IMG/VR virus record: IMGVR_UViG_3300009104_001210 | Location: 124,001 to 188,000 of that record | Reading direction: 5' to 3' (one strand) | Length of the DNA: 64,000 bases | Source: a virus | Shown: in pieces, positions 1 to 9,667 of the stretch | Layout of the letters: every line of letters starts with the position of its first letter | How positions within the stretch are numbered: the first letter of the stretch is position 1 | The notes under the pieces: model-generated | Seen by the model: only the letters and a program-made list of their open reading frames with translations | What the model was told of the DNA's origin: nothing | The model's database searches: none | Position numbers and translations under genes: made by a program

Positions 1-2
1 TA

Positions 3-593
3 GTTACTTTTTTATTGGATCATAAGAGAAAAGATGATGAGATAGTTATAACTTATGATTCCAATAATGGTAATGAAGAAGTAGAGGATTATCTTAGATA
101 TAATCATATTAATGCAGGTCCTTGTGAACCTGGCTATGATATTCAATTTGTTTGGGAAGGTTTTGAGTTTAAAGGAAACTTTTCAGATTTAAAAAATCAT
201 ACGAAATCAATGTGTAGTGGAGATTATATATTTCATTTAGACGCAGATGAATATCCACATGAAATATTAATGGAACAATTACCAAGTATAATAGAAATGA
301 ATGATGTAGATTTAATATGGGTGCCAAGAGTAAATACAGTAACAGGTATTAATGATGAATGGATACAAAAGTGGGGTTGGAGAGTTAGTGAAAAAGGTTG
401 GGTAAATTATCCTGATTACCAAGCAAGAGTTTTTATAAATAAAGAGGATATTAAATGGAAAGGAAAAGTACATGAGGTTATAGGTGGATGTAAAACATAT
501 GCACATTTACCACCACATGAAGAGTTATCATTATATCATCCTAAAACAATAGAGAAACAGATAAAACAGAATGAACTTTACCAAAGTTTATGA
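3..593 (+). CDS. GT2-like glycosyltransferase, 5' end cut by window
   Basis: The frame is open to the left edge, so the true start lies upstream; the first usable start codon in the window is a TTG at 15. About 70-80 codons after that TTG the protein reads GDYIFHLDADEYPHE, the DXD metal/nucleotide-sugar motif of a GT-A fold family 2 glycosyltransferase. The C-terminal part (VHEVIGG, then a Leu/His-rich tail) is like the TPR-less GT2 enzymes that decorate surface glycans. The next gene overlaps its end by 23 bases. The sugar and acceptor cannot be inferred. Confidence 0.7.
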   Translation, partial: VTFLLDHKRKDDEIVITYDSNNGNEEVEDYLRYNHINAGPCEPGYDIQFVWEGFEFKGNFSDLKNHTKSMCSGDYIFHLDADEYPHEILMEQLPSIIEMNDVDLIWVPRVNTVTGINDEWIQKWGWRVSEKGWVNYPDYQARVFINKEDIKWKGKVHEVIGGCKTYAHLPPHEELSLYHPKTIEKQIKQNELYQSL

Positions 594-2121
594 ATTTGAA
601 TCTTTAATCGGAGATACTTATGGTGTTTTCAAATATGAAGATTTAGATTTTAATAGTTACAAACAAGTCAAACATAAAGATAGTCGTTGGGGAGAAGAAA
701 ATCACAATAGAACTATCTATCAGACAGATGAATACTTTGTCAAAGTATGGGATGAAGATTATATCAGAGCAAACACATTACAAAGTGCATTCGCAAGTGG
801 TTTTTATGACAGTACAATTGTACCAAATTTTGTTGGTATAATATATGATGAAAATGATATTTGTAGAGGTTATATAACTAAAGAATCTACACCATCAGAA
901 GAACATTTTGAAGAACTTTTCAAAAGAATAAAATTAAAAACTATAAATACTAATTACTTTACTTACGATTTTTGTAAAAACCACACATATGAATTTGAAG
1001 GAAAGCCAACTCTAATAGATTTAGAAGGAATATATCATATAGACGAGTACACTAATCTAAATAAACATCACTACGAAACTTATCTTTCAGCTGGAAATTT
1101 TATAGAGGATAATACTTATAAAACATTTATTGAAAACTTATTGATTACAGTACCAATCAACTTAGAATATTTTCTGAATATGGAGTTACAACATGGTAGT
1201 GGTGGTAAAGAGATTATACATAATGACAAACAAATCAAAACTGTAAGAGAAGCTTTAGAATATTTTTCGAATAAGAATAATGTAAAAGAAACTGAAAAGA
1301 AAGTTAATAAAGAAAATCATCAATATTGGAATGGTATGTGGGCTGAATTTAGAAATGATGTTCAAGGTCATCACGAAAGAGGTTGGGTGAATATGACTAA
1401 AGAATATTATGATTCTTTAGAACCAATGACTGATGAAGAAATAAAGATAACTTTGATTGATGATCCTGTTAATTTTGATGGTGGATGGATAAAACATAGT
1501 TATCATAGAGCAGTTGCTATGATTGGTAGATTAATTAATGGTAAAAAATATATTCCATTTCATATGCTGAAGCATAAGATTTATGAAACAAAGACAGGTA
1601 ATAAAAATTGTATAGATACGGTAGATTATATAAATTATATTGAAATGATGGATGTAATGGGATTTCCAAGAGAAGAGTATGCAATTTGTAATAGTGCTAT
1701 CTTAGCAGTTATGGGTGTTGATGCAAGAAAAAATAAGAATGGTGATTTAGATTTAGTCTTCAGTAGTAAGTTAAGAAAACAAATTGAAGATGAGAATATA
1801 GAGTTACCAAAAGAGATACATCCATTTGGTAAAGATAGTGATAAGTTTAGATTCTTTGGTTGTAAGGATGATGATGATTTGGTATATAACTATAGTGTAA
1901 ACATTAATGGATATAATTTCGCAGAACCAAGATTCTATTTTAGTAGAATGCATATGTTAAAACCATCAGCACATAGAAGTTTAGAAGAGAATAGAAAGAT
2001 AAAAGAAGAAGGTAAAAAAGGTGTTGAAAAATTTATTGAAATGGAAAGTTACAAAGGTTATCCGTTTAATGAAATAACTGAAGAACAATGGGGATTTGAT
2101 TTGATAAAGGATGTTGGATAA
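571..2121 (+). CDS. Two-part protein: kinase-like N-terminus, nucleotidyltransferase-like C-terminus
   Basis: This 516-residue protein is not recognised with confidence. Residues 1-200 have a kinase-like look: YFVKVW at 55-60 could be a small-lobe strand with lysine, and PTLIDLEG at 146-153 resembles the D-containing metal loop of LPS/aminoglycoside kinases. Residues 250-516 carry HSYHRAVAMIGRL (309-321) and NSAILAVMGVD followed by GDLDLV (391-396), reminiscent of the GS..DxD core of nucleotidyltransferases. It sits among glycosyltransferases and overlaps both neighbours, so a role in sugar activation or transfer is plausible but is inference. Confidence 0.45.
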   Translation: MNFTKVYEFESLIGDTYGVFKYEDLDFNSYKQVKHKDSRWGEENHNRTIYQTDEYFVKVWDEDYIRANTLQSAFASGFYDSTIVPNFVGIIYDENDICRGYITKESTPSEEHFEELFKRIKLKTINTNYFTYDFCKNHTYEFEGKPTLIDLEGIYHIDEYTNLNKHHYETYLSAGNFIEDNTYKTFIENLLITVPINLEYFLNMELQHGSGGKEIIHNDKQIKTVREALEYFSNKNNVKETEKKVNKENHQYWNGMWAEFRNDVQGHHERGWVNMTKEYYDSLEPMTDEEIKITLIDDPVNFDGGWIKHSYHRAVAMIGRLINGKKYIPFHMLKHKIYETKTGNKNCIDTVDYINYIEMMDVMGFPREEYAICNSAILAVMGVDARKNKNGDLDLVFSSKLRKQIEDENIELPKEIHPFGKDSDKFRFFGCKDDDDLVYNYSVNINGYNFAEPRFYFSRMHMLKPSAHRSLEENRKIKEEGKKGVEKFIEMESYKGYPFNEITEEQWGFDLIKDVG

Positions 2122-2927
2122 TGTTATATATACTTACAGTACATTTCAATGATAAGTGGATAGATATTCAGAAAAGACAATTAGAAAGATTTATATCAGA
2201 ACCATATAAAGTTTATACAAGATTGGGTGATGGAGTAAAACAAGGTACTACTACAGTAAATTATGAAAAGAATAAACATAAGTTCGACGGTGCTATACCA
2301 GGAGCAGGACACGTGTCTGAATCATTTGGTAAAATTATAGATTATATAACAAAGAATGAAGAAATAAAATCAACTGATAAGATACTATTGTTGGATTCAG
2401 ATGCTTTTCCAATAGTATCCATATCAGATTTTATGAATGAGAAGTTAAAAGAGTATCCATTTATAGCAGTACAAGAACCAATGCACGAGTGGGATAGAAA
2501 CCCATTGTATATAGTACCACACTATTGCTTTATGATGTTTAAAGCTAAACATATTTTAGAGGATAACTTAACTGATCGTCTTAGAGAAATTATTGTAGAT
2601 AAAAATAGTAATTGGTGGTATGGAATTGTACAATGGTTAACAGAACGTGGATATGATTACTACCCATTAACAAGAAGTAATAAAGAAGATTTACATGAAT
2701 TATATTATGGAATTTATAATGATATGGTTTATCATCATTGGGCAGGCTCAAGGAATATGATTACAAGGCCAGATAGAATGAGAGCTCAACATTCGGGAGA
2801 GGATGTTGAAGATATAGCAAAAGAAAACCACGAAGTGTCAAATCAAGTTTTTGAGAGAGTATCAAGTGAAACAGATATAGATAATATGATGGCATATTTG
2901 AAAGGTGAGTATGAAGAGAATAACTAA
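2121..2927 (+). CDS. Putative GT-A glycosyltransferase
   Basis: The protein has 268 residues. It begins with an ILTVHFN strand and has KILLLDSDAFP at 88-97, a DXD-type motif after a hydrophobic strand as in GT-A glycosyltransferases. Aromatic His/Trp segments (YHHWAGSR near 215) follow the core. The start ATG overlaps the TAA of the preceding gene (TAATG), indicating translational coupling within the glycan block. The donor sugar is unknown. Confidence 0.6.
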   Translation: MLYILTVHFNDKWIDIQKRQLERFISEPYKVYTRLGDGVKQGTTTVNYEKNKHKFDGAIPGAGHVSESFGKIIDYITKNEEIKSTDKILLLDSDAFPIVSISDFMNEKLKEYPFIAVQEPMHEWDRNPLYIVPHYCFMMFKAKHILEDNLTDRLREIIVDKNSNWWYGIVQWLTERGYDYYPLTRSNKEDLHELYYGIYNDMVYHHWAGSRNMITRPDRMRAQHSGEDVEDIAKENHEVSNQVFERVSSETDIDNMMAYLKGEYEENN

Positions 2928-3318
2928 TATAGATACGTTATCAGCATACTTCGATAGACTGATAACAGAGAATATTAAGTTGTATTTCTTCAAGAAAGAG
3001 AAAGACTTACAGAAGATACACCATCAAGAGGTAGCAATTGATATGATTAGAGAAAAGATATCACAATTACTACAAGAGACTTTCGATACAGGCGAATATC
3101 AGTACGTTGGTGAGAAGAGAACTTTTGATTCAAGTTCTATCGTTGAAGAGTTAGAAGATTTAGTTACTAATGATATTCATATTGGTGAATCCGACAGAGC
3201 TAGACTTAGAATTACACAGATGGAAGAGAAAAGATTAAGAAAAGCAAATGAGGGTAGAGCTAAGAATAAGAATCAAATAGACATTTTGTTTAAGGATATG
3301 GTTGAGGTAAAAAAATGA
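2911..3318 (+). CDS. Conserved-looking hypothetical protein, charged helical
   Basis: I do not recognise this protein. From ATG 2911 (AAAGG lies just upstream; a GTG at 2905 is less well placed) it has about 135 residues. It is rich in Glu, Lys and Gln and predicted helical, with an N-terminal ITNIDTLSAYFDRLITENIK segment and no membrane span. It overlaps the glycosyltransferase before it and the epimerase after it, so it is probably part of the same transcript. Confidence 0.6.
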   Translation: MKRITNIDTLSAYFDRLITENIKLYFFKKEKDLQKIHHQEVAIDMIREKISQLLQETFDTGEYQYVGEKRTFDSSSIVEELEDLVTNDIHIGESDRARLRITQMEEKRLRKANEGRAKNKNQIDILFKDMVEVKK

Positions 3319-4313
3319 ATATATTAATCACAGGTGTAGCAGGTTTACTTGGTTCAAGATTAGCAGATTGGATACAAAAGAATACAGAACATACTGTTAT
3401 TGGTATTGATGACATGAGTGGTGGTTATAAAGAAAATGTACCAGCAGGTGTTATAATGTATGAATTAAATTTATGTACACAAGAATATGTTGAAAAAGTA
3501 TTCATGGAAGAAGATATTGATATAGTTTATCATTTCGCAGCATATGCAGCAGAAGGTTTAAGTCCATTTATTAGAAATTATAATTATAAAAATAATTTAT
3601 TAGCATCAGCTAATTTAATTACTTGTTCAATAAAGTATGATGTAAAAAGATTTGTTTTTGCAAGTTCTATGTCAGTATATGGTAATATATATGAACCACC
3701 ATTTGATGAAGATATGCCACCTCAACCAATGGATCCATATGGTATTGCAAAGTTTTCAGTCGAACAAGATTTAAGAGTTGCTTATGATCAACACAGGCTA
3801 CCTTACACTATAGTTAGACCACATAACTTTTATGGTAGAAATCAAAACATATGGGACAAGTACAGAAATGTATTAGGTATATGGATGTGGCAAATATTAA
3901 ATGGTTATTCACCAACAATATTTGGTGATGGTTCTCAAGTTAGAGCATTCAGTTATGTAGATGATTCATTAGAACCATTTTGGAAGGCTTCACAAAAAGA
4001 TGAATGTATTGGTGAGATAATTAATCTTGGTGGAATAAATGAATATACAATACAAGAAGCTTGTGATATTTTATTAGAAGTTACAGAAACAGATTTACAG
4101 CCAGACTATTATGAGATGAGACATGAAGCACACTATGCTTATTCTACATATGAAAAGTCAGTTAAGATGTTAGATTTTAGACATTTAACAGATTTGGATA
4201 AAGGATTAGTTAAAATGTGGGAGTGGGCTAAACAACAACCAAATAGAGATAGATTTATTTGGGAGAATTATGAATTAGAAAAAGGAATTTATTCCTATTG
4301 GAAAAATGATTAA
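3315..4313 (+). CDS. NAD-dependent nucleotide-sugar epimerase/dehydratase
   Basis: Extended short-chain dehydrogenase of 332 residues. The Rossmann motif GVAGLLG is at 7-13, the catalytic SSMS at 117-120, and YGIAK (YxxxK) at 142-146, followed by RPHNFYGRNQ and a substrate-loop FSYVDD. This set is typical of UDP-glucose/UDP-GlcNAc 4-epimerases and dTDP-sugar dehydratases acting on cytosolic nucleotide sugars. The start overlaps the upstream stop by four bases. A second, more GalE/WbpP-like paralogue lies at 13268. The exact substrate cannot be read from sequence. Confidence 0.85.
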   Translation: MNILITGVAGLLGSRLADWIQKNTEHTVIGIDDMSGGYKENVPAGVIMYELNLCTQEYVEKVFMEEDIDIVYHFAAYAAEGLSPFIRNYNYKNNLLASANLITCSIKYDVKRFVFASSMSVYGNIYEPPFDEDMPPQPMDPYGIAKFSVEQDLRVAYDQHRLPYTIVRPHNFYGRNQNIWDKYRNVLGIWMWQILNGYSPTIFGDGSQVRAFSYVDDSLEPFWKASQKDECIGEIINLGGINEYTIQEACDILLEVTETDLQPDYYEMRHEAHYAYSTYEKSVKMLDFRHLTDLDKGLVKMWEWAKQQPNRDRFIWENYELEKGIYSYWKND

Positions 4314-4830
4314 TAGATATCGTGGTCATTGTTATAGTAAATTAAAATTTAAATCTACTTGTAGAGAAAGATTATTCAGATATGCTACAGAAGTAGATGA
4401 TTGGAGTGCAGATATAGGTGATAAAGGTAAAACATTTTTACAAAAGAGAGTGCCAATTGAACTTATAGAAGATGATTCCGTTGTAGCATATTTAGAAAAA
4501 ACAAGAGAAGATAGATTTAGAGATAGTAAGTTTGGTGCTATACGAATTTATAAGATGGAAGCAAATACATTCTATAGATATCATCGTGATAATAATAGAA
4601 TGTGTTCTGTAAATATGTTATTGAATGAAGATTGTGAAAGTCTTACATTTTTTAATGTTGGTGAGTTTAGAGAGAACCAAACACATATTTTTAATTTAAA
4701 TTATGAGTTAGATACATACTATTTATTGAATATACAAGTTCCTCATGCAGTTGTGAATTTAAATCAAGATAGATATATGTTAACTATTGGACTTGGTCAG
4801 ACATATGAGGAAGTAACAAAAATATTATAA
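4306..4830 (+). CDS. 2OG-Fe(II) oxygenase-like protein (HxD...H)
   Basis: The 174-residue protein has a double-stranded beta-helix signature: FYRYHRDNN gives H93-x-D95, then PHAVVNLN gives H147, and R156 lies in DRYMLTIGL. These are the positions of the iron facial triad and the 2-oxoglutarate-binding Arg in Asp/Asn or prolyl hydroxylase-like dioxygenases. It could hydroxylate a sugar, lipid or protein side chain. The start lies inside the preceding epimerase gene and the end abuts the next gene. Confidence 0.6.
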   Translation: MINRYRGHCYSKLKFKSTCRERLFRYATEVDDWSADIGDKGKTFLQKRVPIELIEDDSVVAYLEKTREDRFRDSKFGAIRIYKMEANTFYRYHRDNNRMCSVNMLLNEDCESLTFFNVGEFRENQTHIFNLNYELDTYYLLNIQVPHAVVNLNQDRYMLTIGLGQTYEEVTKIL

Positions 4831-5780
4831 TGAAAAAGATAGTTATAGCACCAATCTTTAACGATACACATCTTGTAAAGTTACAGATACCAAACATAAT
4901 TAAATCAATTAATCCAGATTATATCTTATACAATGAGGGTATGTTCCCAAGTGGTCCAGAAAGTAGTACTTATGTTAATGATCACTTTCTAAGGACTTAT
5001 ACTTTAGATGGTAAGAGAGGATTTGATTATGAAGAACTTCAAGATGTTATTTCAGATGCACAAAAGGAATATAAAGATACAAAGATAATGTTGAATCCTA
5101 TGGATTATATGTCTACAGACGCACCAACTAACTATTATGTAGGTTGTAAGAACTTTAAAGATTTTGGAGTGGAAGTTGAAGAGGGTGATTTAATATTTCC
5201 ATATGAAGGAGATGTATTTCATCATGAAGATGATGCTCAAATGATAGAAGAGGCATGTAATAAGTTAGAACCAAATCAAGGATTGAAAACTATTTGGGTT
5301 GACTTTATAGTAAATCAGTATTATGCAGAAGAGAAGACATTAAAACCATTTTTTAAAGCAGAGGTTGGTAGACAGAGACGATTTGTTATAAAGTATGGTA
5401 CTGCTAGTTTTTATCAAGATGTTTTGTTAAACTTTATGACACAAAAGTATCCTATGTTAGAAGACTTAGAAATGATAACTTATCATTATGCTTGGTTCAG
5501 ACCTGGTAAGTATGCTGAGATGAGAATGCACCAATTGAATAGAGATCATAACTATTGGAGTTTCTTTCAAGAAGCATTAAAACAAATAGCGGCATTTAAT
5601 TATAAAAGGATAAGAATTAGACCAAATCCACCTCTCGACCCAAAGTTAACTCATGCTTGGATAAGGTTTTGTGATTTCGACCATCCTGAGGATATTAAAT
5701 CACATTCAAATTATTGTGAAATATTAGATGAAGAAGTAGTAGATAGAATTATAAAAGAAGAAAAAGAGTTTTATGGCTAA
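4830..5780 (+). CDS. Putative glycosyltransferase (GT-A-like, divergent)
   Basis: The 316-residue protein starts KKIVIAPIFNDTHLVKLQIPNIIKSI, a GT2-like beginning, and has LIFPYEGDVFHHEDD near 140-155, where EGD may take the place of DXD. There are no membrane spans. The start ATG overlaps the upstream TAA. Family membership is inferred from shape and from neighbours, all of which look like glycan genes. Confidence 0.5.
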   Translation: MKKIVIAPIFNDTHLVKLQIPNIIKSINPDYILYNEGMFPSGPESSTYVNDHFLRTYTLDGKRGFDYEELQDVISDAQKEYKDTKIMLNPMDYMSTDAPTNYYVGCKNFKDFGVEVEEGDLIFPYEGDVFHHEDDAQMIEEACNKLEPNQGLKTIWVDFIVNQYYAEEKTLKPFFKAEVGRQRRFVIKYGTASFYQDVLLNFMTQKYPMLEDLEMITYHYAWFRPGKYAEMRMHQLNRDHNYWSFFQEALKQIAAFNYKRIRIRPNPPLDPKLTHAWIRFCDFDHPEDIKSHSNYCEILDEEVVDRIIKEEKEFYG

Positions 5781-6531
5781 AAATATTATATTCATTCCAT
5801 GTGTTCCATCCAAACACTTATCAGACGTAGATGATTATAAGGACTATTCACTAAATACTTGGAAACATTATGCACATAGAATTGGTGCAGAGTTGATGAT
5901 AATGGATACGCCATTAAGAGATCCTGATATGATGAAAATATGTTGGCAAAGATGGTATGTTCATGATATATTAGAAAGTAATGATATAGAATATGATAAT
6001 ATCTTTATGGTGGATGTAGATACTATGGTTAGGTGGGATGCACCTGATATATTTGAAAGGTATTCTAATGATAAGTTAAGAGCTTGTGTTGATAATGATA
6101 ATTTAGGTTGGTTGAAGGCAAGTATAGAAGGATACCAACATATGTTTACTGGTGTTGAATTAGATTGGGAAACTTATTTTAATTGTGGTGCAATACTAAT
6201 GAGTAAGAAACATAAGGATTTGTGTAAAGAGATTACTACTTTTTATGAAGAGAATGAATCACACTTATTGGATTTACAACATAATACTTTAAAGAAAGGT
6301 TCAGATCAAACACCTGTAAATTATATATTGAATGGTGATAAATGGAAATATGAACTATTACCAAAGAAGTGGAATTTAACCCACATGAATAGAAAAGAAG
6401 TATTACATGATTTTTTATTTACAGATATTGCTTGGGTGTGGCATTTTAATGGGTTTGATAAAGCATTAAGAAAACAAGTTATGTATTCTTTTTGGGATTA
6501 TTATAGAGGAAATTATGAAATTAAAAAATAA
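5773..6531 (+). CDS. Glycosyltransferase with DVD motif
   Basis: The protein has 252 residues. FMVDVDTMVRWDAPDIF places DVD at 81-83 after a hydrophobic strand, and FNCGAILMSKKHKDL with NYILNGDKWKYELLPKKWNLTH follow, as in GT8/GT-A retaining enzymes. It is a clear paralogue of the gene at 9664 (shared IxYDxxxxxDxDT, YFN.G.I...KHK and LP...NLT blocks). It probably transfers a hexose in the cytosol, and overlaps both neighbours. Confidence 0.7.
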   Translation: MAKNIIFIPCVPSKHLSDVDDYKDYSLNTWKHYAHRIGAELMIMDTPLRDPDMMKICWQRWYVHDILESNDIEYDNIFMVDVDTMVRWDAPDIFERYSNDKLRACVDNDNLGWLKASIEGYQHMFTGVELDWETYFNCGAILMSKKHKDLCKEITTFYEENESHLLDLQHNTLKKGSDQTPVNYILNGDKWKYELLPKKWNLTHMNRKEVLHDFLFTDIAWVWHFNGFDKALRKQVMYSFWDYYRGNYEIKK

Positions 6532-7516
6532 ATATGTTATTGGAACTCATGTTATGTTCTATGAGATAGATATGATAGAAGAGTTTATAGAAAGTTGTGC
6601 TAATGCACTTGATGGAATAGATAATCCTGAGAATGTTACTTTCGATTTTTGTTTGAATTTATCTCAGTATTTTGAGAAGTTTGATACTGATACAAGAAGA
6701 GTTGAGATAATATCTAAATGGCATGAAATTATAAATACCTTAGATGAAATAGGTGTAGAGGTAGATACAGATTACTATGAGAATGATGATAAACCATATT
6801 GTATTGGTGATTATCGTAGAGATTTAAATAGCAAATATTGCATGGATAATGATTTTGTTATTTGGGGAGAATCAGATTGTTTACTACCAAGAGAGTTATT
6901 TGTATGTTTAGAAGAGGTTAGTAGATATGCAGAATCACAAAACATAAATAAATACATTACAACTTTTGGTGTAAGAAAAATGTGGGATGATAGCTGGGCT
7001 ATGTTACAACATCCTAAGTTTGATGATGCTACATACCATGAAATGCACCATGATACATGGCAAGACGATCCTTCAAGTATTTGGTATACAATGAGTAAGG
7101 AAGAAATGTATGAAATCAACGATGAATCTGAAGATATAGAATTGATTACACTCAACTCACCAAGATTTGATGGAAGTGGATTGGTTATATCTACAGACTT
7201 AATCAAAAATGGTTGTAATGTTCCGCATGGTGTTTGGTCATGTGGGGAAGATACTGCATTTCAGAATATAGTTAAAAGAATTATGGGTAGTGCTTATACT
7301 CAATTTGTGGTTAGAAATATACTTAAAGTTCATAATAGAAATCACCCAAAGAAGAGAGAGTATGTTAAAGGTGAAGAGAATATGAAAACAAACAAAGAAA
7401 AGAGAAAGTCTAATGAAAGGTGGATGAAAAACCATGAGACTTGTCAGTATAATTTAGACAATGTGTTAGGTCAAAATCAGAATAAATTTAGGAAAATAGG
7501 AGAAGATGATGGCTAA
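6515..7516 (+). CDS. Putative glycosyltransferase-like protein
   Basis: The protein has 333 residues. It opens with VIGTHVMFYEIDMIEEFI and contains DFVIWGESDCLLPRELF, a GT-A-like strand followed by an acidic ESD motif, and later FDGSGLVIS and WSCGEDTAFQ, which resemble acceptor-loop and ED motifs of GT2 enzymes. The last 45 residues are lysine-rich. The function is inferred from these motifs and the neighbouring genes; no exact family is claimed. Confidence 0.45.
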   Translation: MKLKNKYVIGTHVMFYEIDMIEEFIESCANALDGIDNPENVTFDFCLNLSQYFEKFDTDTRRVEIISKWHEIINTLDEIGVEVDTDYYENDDKPYCIGDYRRDLNSKYCMDNDFVIWGESDCLLPRELFVCLEEVSRYAESQNINKYITTFGVRKMWDDSWAMLQHPKFDDATYHEMHHDTWQDDPSSIWYTMSKEEMYEINDESEDIELITLNSPRFDGSGLVISTDLIKNGCNVPHGVWSCGEDTAFQNIVKRIMGSAYTQFVVRNILKVHNRNHPKKREYVKGEENMKTNKEKRKSNERWMKNHETCQYNLDNVLGQNQNKFRKIGEDDG

Positions 7517-7916
7517 ACAGAGGAAGTGGCTACCAACATTAGGAGAATTAATAGATAGACTTAGTATACATCAGTTGAAGGAAGTTTTTATACCTGAAAA
7601 TAAAGATAACTATGCAAAAGAGATGAATGATATGGTTCATGATATTGATATGATACTTAAAGAACATAAAGGTGAAATAACAGGAGAAGTTATCAGAGCT
7701 ATAGTTGTATTATCACAAATGAATCTACATATTTGGCATAACGAATCACAAGTTAGACAAGGTAAAAAAGGTACAGATAATCTTATGTTAACTCATGGAT
7801 TAAATGGAATTAGAAATACTGCTATTAATAAGATTATGGAAGTAGTTGGTGGAAGAAAAGATTTCAAGGTTGATTGTATCGCATCTGATTTTAAAGATTG
7901 GGAAGTATCATGGTAA
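7509..7916 (+). CDS. Hypothetical helical protein in sugar cluster
   Basis: I do not recognise its activity. The product has 135 residues and begins with LPTLGELIDRLSIHQLKE, a helical pattern that I associate with small proteins next to nucleotide-sugar genes in phage and capsule loci, though I cannot verify this. Two adjacent ATG codons (7506, 7509) are possible starts. It overlaps the next gene by seven bases. Confidence 0.55.
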   Translation: MAKQRKWLPTLGELIDRLSIHQLKEVFIPENKDNYAKEMNDMVHDIDMILKEHKGEITGEVIRAIVVLSQMNLHIWHNESQVRQGKKGTDNLMLTHGLNGIRNTAINKIMEVVGGRKDFKVDCIASDFKDWEVSW

Positions 7917-9667
7917 AAGTTTCCATAATAGGAAAAGGTAAGTTTGGTAGTAAGATAGAAAATACTATTAAAGATATGGTTCAGTTTGTAGAACCAAATG
8001 ATGCAGATTGGATTATTATATCTACACCAAATGATTTACACGCTGAACACGTAGAGTATTGGTTAACTCAAAGAAAGAATGTATTCTGTGAAAAACCATT
8101 AGCACTTTCTAAAAGAACTGCTGAAGGATTATTTTCTCTTGCTGATTTCTTTAGTGTTAGACTCTATGTTGATGATGTACTTTATTGGATTAAAGAGTTG
8201 AATATAGATGTAGAAGGTAATACAAGTTGGAATTGGAAGAAGTATGGTTCTTTTAATGCAAATATTATTGATAATTTGGCATATCATGATTTTTATATGT
8301 GGGTCGGTTCAGATGACTTTGAAATAAAAGATGTGAAAGTACCACAATATAGTAGGAATGGTATGTATGTTAACATTACTTTAGAAGATGGTAGAACCGC
8401 TATATTTGAATACGATATATTAAGTGATGATTATTCACATACAGTACATGATGGTTGGAATGAAACTACATTAGAATATTCAGAAGATAGTGCATTAAAA
8501 GATATGTTTGGTTGTGTATTAGTTGATGAAGTGAGATGGCCAGGTGGTGGAGGACCAACTATTAACTATGAAGATAATAGGAAAAGAACTTTAAACGCAA
8601 TTAAACTATGTGAAGCAGTAAAGAAAGAGGCTCTTCCAAAAGTATTAGTAGTGGGTGGTGGAATATTTGGAACGACAGCAAGTGTGGCATTAGCAACATC
8701 AGGTTTCAATGTAACTTTACACGAAGAGTTAAGTGGTATAATGAAATGCGCTTCAGACATAAACCAATACAGGTTACATAGAGGATACCACTATCCAAGA
8801 AGTAAACAGACTGCACAAGAATGTTTAGATGGATTGAAATCGTTTAAGAGAAAGTATGGAGATAGTGTAGTCAACGGAGATGGTGTAAATCATTTTTATG
8901 CTATATCATCTCGTGATTCATTGGTATCAAGTGAAGATTATATAAAGTTTGTAAAAGAAATGGGATTAGATTATAATATATGTGAACCATTTCTTGGAAC
9001 AGATTTAACTATTGAAGTAGATGAAGAATTATTCGATAGTGAGAAACTTAGAGTACAAGTTACACAGAAGATGAAAGGTGCTGGTGTCAATGTAGTTCTC
9101 AACAAACATACTACAAAAGAAGACTTTGATGATTATGATTATGTTGTGATTGCTACATACTCAAAGTTAAATGAGTTGTTGGATGATAAGATACAATATC
9201 AGTATGAAGTGATTGAGAAACCTGTAGTTAAGTTGCCAGAGTGGTATAAAAATAAAAGTGTAGTTGTAATGGATGGTCCCTTTATGTGTTTCGATCCATA
9301 TAAAGATGGATATCATGTTTTGGGTCATGTTGAACACGCAATACATTCTACTAATGTGGGGGATTATCCAATGGTGTTAAATAAACATATTGTTGGGTAT
9401 TTAAACAATGGTATTATTCATAATCCAAAGGTTACTAAGATACAAAAGTTTATAGATGCTGGTATGGAGTATTTCGAAGATTTTGATAAGTTGGAACATA
9501 TTGGTTCTATGTTTACTGTTAGAACTGTATTGGCACATAGAGACCACGATGATGCAAGACCAACTATTGTTACACAAGAGAATGATAAGGTTTATACTAT
9601 ATTTTCAGGTAAGATAGGTACTTGTGTTCAAGCAGCTAATGAGTTAGTGGAAGAGTTAAGAAAATGA
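7910..9667 (+). CDS. Fusion: Gfo/Idh/MocA dehydrogenase + FAD-dependent oxidoreductase
   Basis: The ATG at 7910 is preferred to a TTG at 7898, giving 585 residues. Residues 1-235 are a Gfo/Idh/MocA NAD(P)-dependent sugar dehydrogenase: SIIGKGKFG at 5-13, ISTPNDLHAEHV around 38-48 and CEKPLALS at 60-67. A new Rossmann fold begins near 244 with VLVVGGGIFGTTAS (GGGIFG 249-254), followed by a DAO/amine-oxidase-like FAD domain to the C-terminus, including YRLHRGYHYPRS. Separate enzymes are the norm for these folds; the fusion suggests coupled oxidation of a nucleotide sugar or amino sugar. Substrate unknown. Confidence 0.8.
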   Translation: MVKVSIIGKGKFGSKIENTIKDMVQFVEPNDADWIIISTPNDLHAEHVEYWLTQRKNVFCEKPLALSKRTAEGLFSLADFFSVRLYVDDVLYWIKELNIDVEGNTSWNWKKYGSFNANIIDNLAYHDFYMWVGSDDFEIKDVKVPQYSRNGMYVNITLEDGRTAIFEYDILSDDYSHTVHDGWNETTLEYSEDSALKDMFGCVLVDEVRWPGGGGPTINYEDNRKRTLNAIKLCEAVKKEALPKVLVVGGGIFGTTASVALATSGFNVTLHEELSGIMKCASDINQYRLHRGYHYPRSKQTAQECLDGLKSFKRKYGDSVVNGDGVNHFYAISSRDSLVSSEDYIKFVKEMGLDYNICEPFLGTDLTIEVDEELFDSEKLRVQVTQKMKGAGVNVVLNKHTTKEDFDDYDYVVIATYSKLNELLDDKIQYQYEVIEKPVVKLPEWYKNKSVVVMDGPFMCFDPYKDGYHVLGHVEHAIHSTNVGDYPMVLNKHIVGYLNNGIIHNPKVTKIQKFIDAGMEYFEDFDKLEHIGSMFTVRTVLAHRDHDDARPTIVTQENDKVYTIFSGKIGTCVQAANELVEELRK

